Origin: Streptomyces malaysiensis subsp. samsunensis
Lineage (GTDB): Bacteria > Actinomycetota > Actinomycetes > Streptomycetales > Streptomycetaceae
Assembly (NCBI RefSeq): GCF_024519315.1
Contig: NZ_JANIIC010000006.1
Coordinates: forward strand, 175,702-239,701
Length of the DNA stretch: 64,000 nt
Direction of reading: 5' to 3'
Positions 61,901 to 64,000 of this stretch are shown in pieces. Both the position numbers and the translations under genes were made by a program. The notes below the pieces were generated by a model. That model did no database searches and was not told the DNA's origin. It saw only the letters and a program-made list of their open reading frames with translations. Every line of letters begins with the position of its first letter. Positions within the stretch are counted from its first letter, which is position 1.

Positions 61901-62520
61901 AGGCCGCAGGCGCGAGACATCGCGACGCCGTGCAGTCCCAAGTCGAGAATGTCCTGAGGGTCTGACGGGGACAGACACGGCATGCCGAGTTCGGCGATCG
62001 CCGCCTCCGAACCGCTCGGCACAGTGGACGACTTCGCAATCGAGTCGTCGCCGACAAGCGCCAGCACGCCGCCTCGAGGATGGGTCCCCACGAGGTTGCC
62101 GTGGCGAATGGCATCGGTGGCACGGTCCAGGCCGGGCGCCTTGCCGTACCAGATCCCGACCGCCCCATCACCGATGCGCTCGGGCGAGGCGGCCGCGAAC
62201 TGGGTGCCCTGCACCGCGGCTGCCGCCAACTCCTCGTTGACCGAGGGCGAGAACACCACGCGATGATCGGCGAGCCGCCTACCCTGGCGGGTCAGTTGCA
62301 GGTCGTAACCGGCTAGGGGTGAGCCCTCGTATCCGGAGATGAAGATCCCGATGTTGAGGTCACGACTCTCGTCGAGCCGCCGCTGGTCCAGTGGAAGTCG
62401 CACCAGCGCCTGCATACCGCTGAGCCGGACGGTGCCTTCCCTCAGGTCGTAACGATCCTCCAGGGGACTCCTCCCCCGGCCATCCGATGCGCGCGCAGCA
62501 TCGTTTGCAACCGCATCCAT
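58927..62520 (-). CDS. Indolepyruvate ferredoxin oxidoreductase, fused subunits
   Basis: A 1197-aa ThDP/iron-sulfur enzyme with IorA- and IorB-like parts in one chain. The N-terminal part (LFISGYEGSPL-like GIFISGYEGSPLAGYD) is the pyrimidine-binding domain. The central part holds CSGCPHNRST and the ThDP region GGEGAPWTG, then 4Fe-4S cysteines in CEGCGDCGDKSNC and CVKGDCPSF. The C-terminal gamma-type domain starts RLTGVGGTGVVTVAQ. It oxidatively decarboxylates aryl pyruvates to aryl-acetyl-CoA, reducing ferredoxin. It is divergent from a PucR-type regulator. The long fused form is known in aerobic bacteria. Confidence 0.95.
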   Translation of the reverse strand: MDAVANDAARASDGRGRSPLEDRYDLREGTVRLSGMQALVRLPLDQRRLDESRDLNIGIFISGYEGSPLAGYDLQLTRQGRRLADHRVVFSPSVNEELAAAAVQGTQFAAASPERIGDGAVGIWYGKAPGLDRATDAIRHGNLVGTHPRGGVLALVGDDSIAKSSTVPSGSEAAIAELGMPCLSPSDPQDILDLGLHGVAMSRACGLWVAMKLATNVVDGSQEVRLDPSRIKPVEPDRTFGAETFEHTVTAQLLQPTLGRLEATQVRQRLELARRYAAVNGLNRIEGDPEATLGIVCAGATYREVRQALSDMGIGADAMATGGLRVLKLGLINPLEPAIVTSFSEGLSEILVIEEKKAFIELAVKDLLYGAQNPPRIHGKRDEDGTELFRADSDLPADYIAARLAPRIIAHGGSASAQEWLDRQRSAKRVPTLLPILPRTPYFCSGCPHNRSTQVPDGALVGGGIGCHALITLLPEERVGTSIGLFAMGGEGAPWTGMSPFVSHDHIFQNLGDGTYHHSGSLAIRAAISSGTNMTYKLLYNDTVAMTGGQDAVGKMPVPRLTEELLAEGVKRVVITSDAPKASRRAFGWRLPKKVSIRHRDELIEVQEELAAVQGVTVLIHHQECATELRRKRKRGLVESPPQRIVINERVCEGCGDCGDKSNCLSVRPVDTVFGRKTQIHQASCNLDFSCVKGDCPSFVEVVPRRTKKTARDTAKSPESAASPNVVGAVGVSRLPDPVAVVGAENFSIRLTGVGGTGVVTVAQVLAEAAHHVGLKVTGLDQLGLAQKGGAVISDLRMSSADLEGSNKIGSRGCDLYLGLDILVAASQANLEVTSAERTYAVVSTSIMPTGAMITDPRASFPERQELIDRIEWAGPKAENVFVDARAELRGVLEGDQYANVFLLGVAVQAGLLPLPPSAIEWALGVNGVQVAANREAFRHGRRFVVDRPERAAAEGAHGISRQEVDAAGIAALVGDTGSAALCEIVRRCVSELIAYQNPRYARGYASAVERMRVAEAGALGTTQITEDYARQLYKVLAYKDEYEVARLSLAPALKQRIDEQFGAGSRYYYLLHPPILRALGLKRKIRLNAWWATYAFQGLYAMRALRGTPFDVFGLGKVRRAERALIANYTHAADTAAAVLSPSTADVVAELVSLPEWVRGYEGIKLDSLQTYYDRQDELLSRLPADSSSAVTARHR

Positions 62521-62533
62521 ATGCCATCCGTCC

Positions 62534-62578
62534 TATGCCGAACTGTGATATCCCCAGCATGTACGGGAACACGGCATA
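62534..62578. promoter_or_regulatory. Candidate PucR operator
   Basis: TATGCCG (62534-62540) and CGGCATA (62572-62578) are exact inverse complements 31 bases apart in the divergent region of the IOR and pucR-like genes; TATGCC also occurs at 62519. The position suits joint control of both genes. Confidence 0.5.
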
Positions 62579-62622
62579 CAATCAATCGGGAATTGTCGTC
62601 AAAAGAGCGAGCGGGTGTCGGT

Positions 62623-63828
62623 GTGAGTGGTGATTTTCACCAATCATCCATGGATTGGTTCGCTGTGCGCCAGCTCTGCAACGAGCTGCTCGAGGAGCTG
62701 CCCACAGCGTCGTCGGACGTGGTCGACTCGATCCGCGAGTCGATCTCGGCGTACGCCGCCGTACCGAAGCACGAGCACATGACTCACGTAGCCCAGCAGC
62801 TTCGCATCCGTTTGGCAGCCCTGTCGGAGCGTCGAGCACTCAATGCGGGCGAGCTCGCGGCCGCAGGCGATCTGGCCGCGCAACGCGCTGTGCAAGGCAT
62901 CCCCATCGACGCCGTGATCGCTGCCTATCAGGCGGGGGACCAGCACATCTGGGACTTGGTCGCTGCACGCGCGACGACCGCGACGACCACCTTGATGCCT
63001 GAGCTCGGACGTCTGATGTTTGCGGCAACCAGCCGGACCACGGAGGTCATGGCGCGGGCACATAGCCGTGTGGCGCGAGACATCGACGCCGGCCGGATCA
63101 CGCTGGCACACCAGTTTCTCGAACTGCTCAAGGATCCGAACACCCACACCGAGGCAGCACTGGCCGCTCATCGGCTCGACCTCGATCCCTCGGGGACCTT
63201 CGTCGGATGTGTCTGGCTTCCAGGCCCCCACGAGCCCGACGTCTCCTACGAGGCCGTCTCCGCCCTCAGCTCGGCGGCCGTGAATCTCGTCGTCCGGGCC
63301 GCTGACGAAGGAAGAGTTGAGGTCCTCGCCCAGCCATCCGAGCCCGAAGCTTTCGCTGACCTGATAGCGCAAGAACTGAGAAACGGTCGCTTGGGGATCG
63401 GGATCGCACGCCACGGACTCAGCGGCGCACTCCAAAGCCTCACCGACGCCCACCTGGCGCTGACCAGCACGACCGAGACCGCCACCACAGCAAGATTCGC
63501 GGAGACCTGGCTGGAGTCGCTCGTCATCGCCGGCAGCCGACCTTTGCGCGACCTGCTGCAAGCTGCGATCAAGGCGTCTCAGACCCACCCACACATCGCC
63601 GAAACCGTCCGCGCCTTCGCCGCAGCGGACATGTCGATAGCCACTACCGCCAAGGCTGTGCACCTGCACGCCAACACGGTCACCTACCGGCTAGCCAGAT
63701 GGACACACCTCACCGGCCTCGACCCCCGCACCTTCAAGGGACTCTCACACTCCCTGGTCGCCTGCCGAATGGCCGACCAGCACCCCCCGGGAGGTCCCGA
63801 AGATCTGCCCCCAGAAGGGTTGCGCTAG
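62623..63828 (+). CDS. PucR-family (CdaR-like) transcriptional regulator
   Basis: A regulator of about 400 aa. An N-terminal helical sensing domain is followed by a GGDEF-like middle and the C-terminal PucR HTH (MSIATTAKAVHLHANTVTYR, then LTGLDPRTFKG). The start is uncertain: GTG 62623 or ATG 62650; neither has a strong RBS. It is divergent from the IOR gene and is likely its activator, with an aryl pyruvate, aryl acetate or related acid as a plausible effector. Confidence 0.9.
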   Translation: MSGDFHQSSMDWFAVRQLCNELLEELPTASSDVVDSIRESISAYAAVPKHEHMTHVAQQLRIRLAALSERRALNAGELAAAGDLAAQRAVQGIPIDAVIAAYQAGDQHIWDLVAARATTATTTLMPELGRLMFAATSRTTEVMARAHSRVARDIDAGRITLAHQFLELLKDPNTHTEAALAAHRLDLDPSGTFVGCVWLPGPHEPDVSYEAVSALSSAAVNLVVRAADEGRVEVLAQPSEPEAFADLIAQELRNGRLGIGIARHGLSGALQSLTDAHLALTSTTETATTARFAETWLESLVIAGSRPLRDLLQAAIKASQTHPHIAETVRAFAAADMSIATTAKAVHLHANTVTYRLARWTHLTGLDPRTFKGLSHSLVACRMADQHPPGGPEDLPPEGLR

Positions 63829-64000
63829 GATGCTGGCCCGGTTCGCCAGGACCTCCTTGAGCCGGCGCTCGGCGACCTTGCGGGGCGCGCCCACAGCGGA
63901 AACCCGTCGTAGCAGGTAGGTGTCCTTGGTTCTGACCGCGCCGAACGCCGCGAGGCCGAGGGCGCCCTTGAGATACGGGTTGCCGGGCCGGACCTTGGTC
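63829..64000 (-). mobile_element. IS110-type transposase fragment (runs off the window)
   Basis: Reverse strand reads TKVRPGNPYLKGALGLAAFG and then AVRTKDTYL, matching the GNPYLKGALG and ARSKDTYL end segments of IS110/IS1111 transposases. Similarity fades after TYL (RRVSAVGAPRKVAERR may be a diverged YRRIAARRG). The rest lies beyond the right edge, so intactness cannot be judged. Confidence 0.62.

Overview
The window is a very GC-rich actinobacterial sequence, most like a Streptomyces chromosome and probably an arm rather than the core. The signs are codons with G or C in third position, many GTG starts, ATGA/GTGA-coupled operons, dense regulator-enzyme pairs, and many IS remnants and broken genes. 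No rRNA, tRNA, CRISPR array or phage module was seen. All functions come from reading motifs and family resemblance; no database search was run.

Left part (1-19 kb). A molybdo-flavoenzyme operon (2Fe-2S and FAD subunits; the large subunit would lie off the left edge) is divergent from a TetR gene, with two identical perfect palindromes between them. Two Gfo/Idh/MocA dehydrogenases follow. A phage-integrase relic and an FG-GAP relic then lead into a catabolic island (5.7-16.1 kb): SDR, acyl-CoA synthetase, ThDP-dependent enzyme, IclR regulator, aldehyde dehydrogenase, GAF/winged-helix regulator, alpha/beta hydrolase and PTE-like lactonase. Three copies of a TTCA-N5-TGAA box sit at the island's divergent promoters and suggest one IclR regulon. 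The right edge of the island abuts an SDR that has lost its C-terminus. A phytanoyl-CoA-dioxygenase-like gene and a truncated LacI gene follow, so the island probably split an older LacI/PhyH/SDR/Gfo-Idh sugar or polyol cluster.

Middle part (19-48 kb). There is a complete peptide/nickel-type ABC operon (lipoprotein, two permeases, two ATPases) coupled to a TSUP permease and divergent from a D-2-hydroxyacid dehydrogenase. Next come a SnoaL-like gene fused back to back with a beheaded HxlR gene, a D-cysteine desulfhydrase/ACC deaminase homologue, and a WYL regulator/hydrolase pair. A GntR-ADP-ribosylglycohydrolase-NCS1 permease-PfkB kinase cluster recalls E. coli yegWTUV. Then follow TetR/SDR/tautomerase/DJ-1 genes, a siderophore-interacting protein beside an orphan VanB-like reductase and a PPOX protein, asnB, a DUF2855 gene, a long-form GAPDH, a frameshifted Gfo/Idh gene and an IclR gene.

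Right part (48-64 kb). IS remnants (IS110, IS5-like and two IS630-type, plus an IS110-like fragment at the right edge) cut through an aromatic catabolism region: TetR, VOC dioxygenase-like protein, FAD hydroxylase, fumarylacetoacetate-hydrolase-family protein and a truncated FGE-like protein. Beyond them lie acetoacetyl-CoA synthetase, a shrunken YceI relic, a fused indolepyruvate ferredoxin oxidoreductase and a divergent PucR-type regulator. Together they suggest breakdown of an aromatic or aryl-pyruvate compound to acyl-CoA and acetoacetate, but the substrate cannot be read from sequence.
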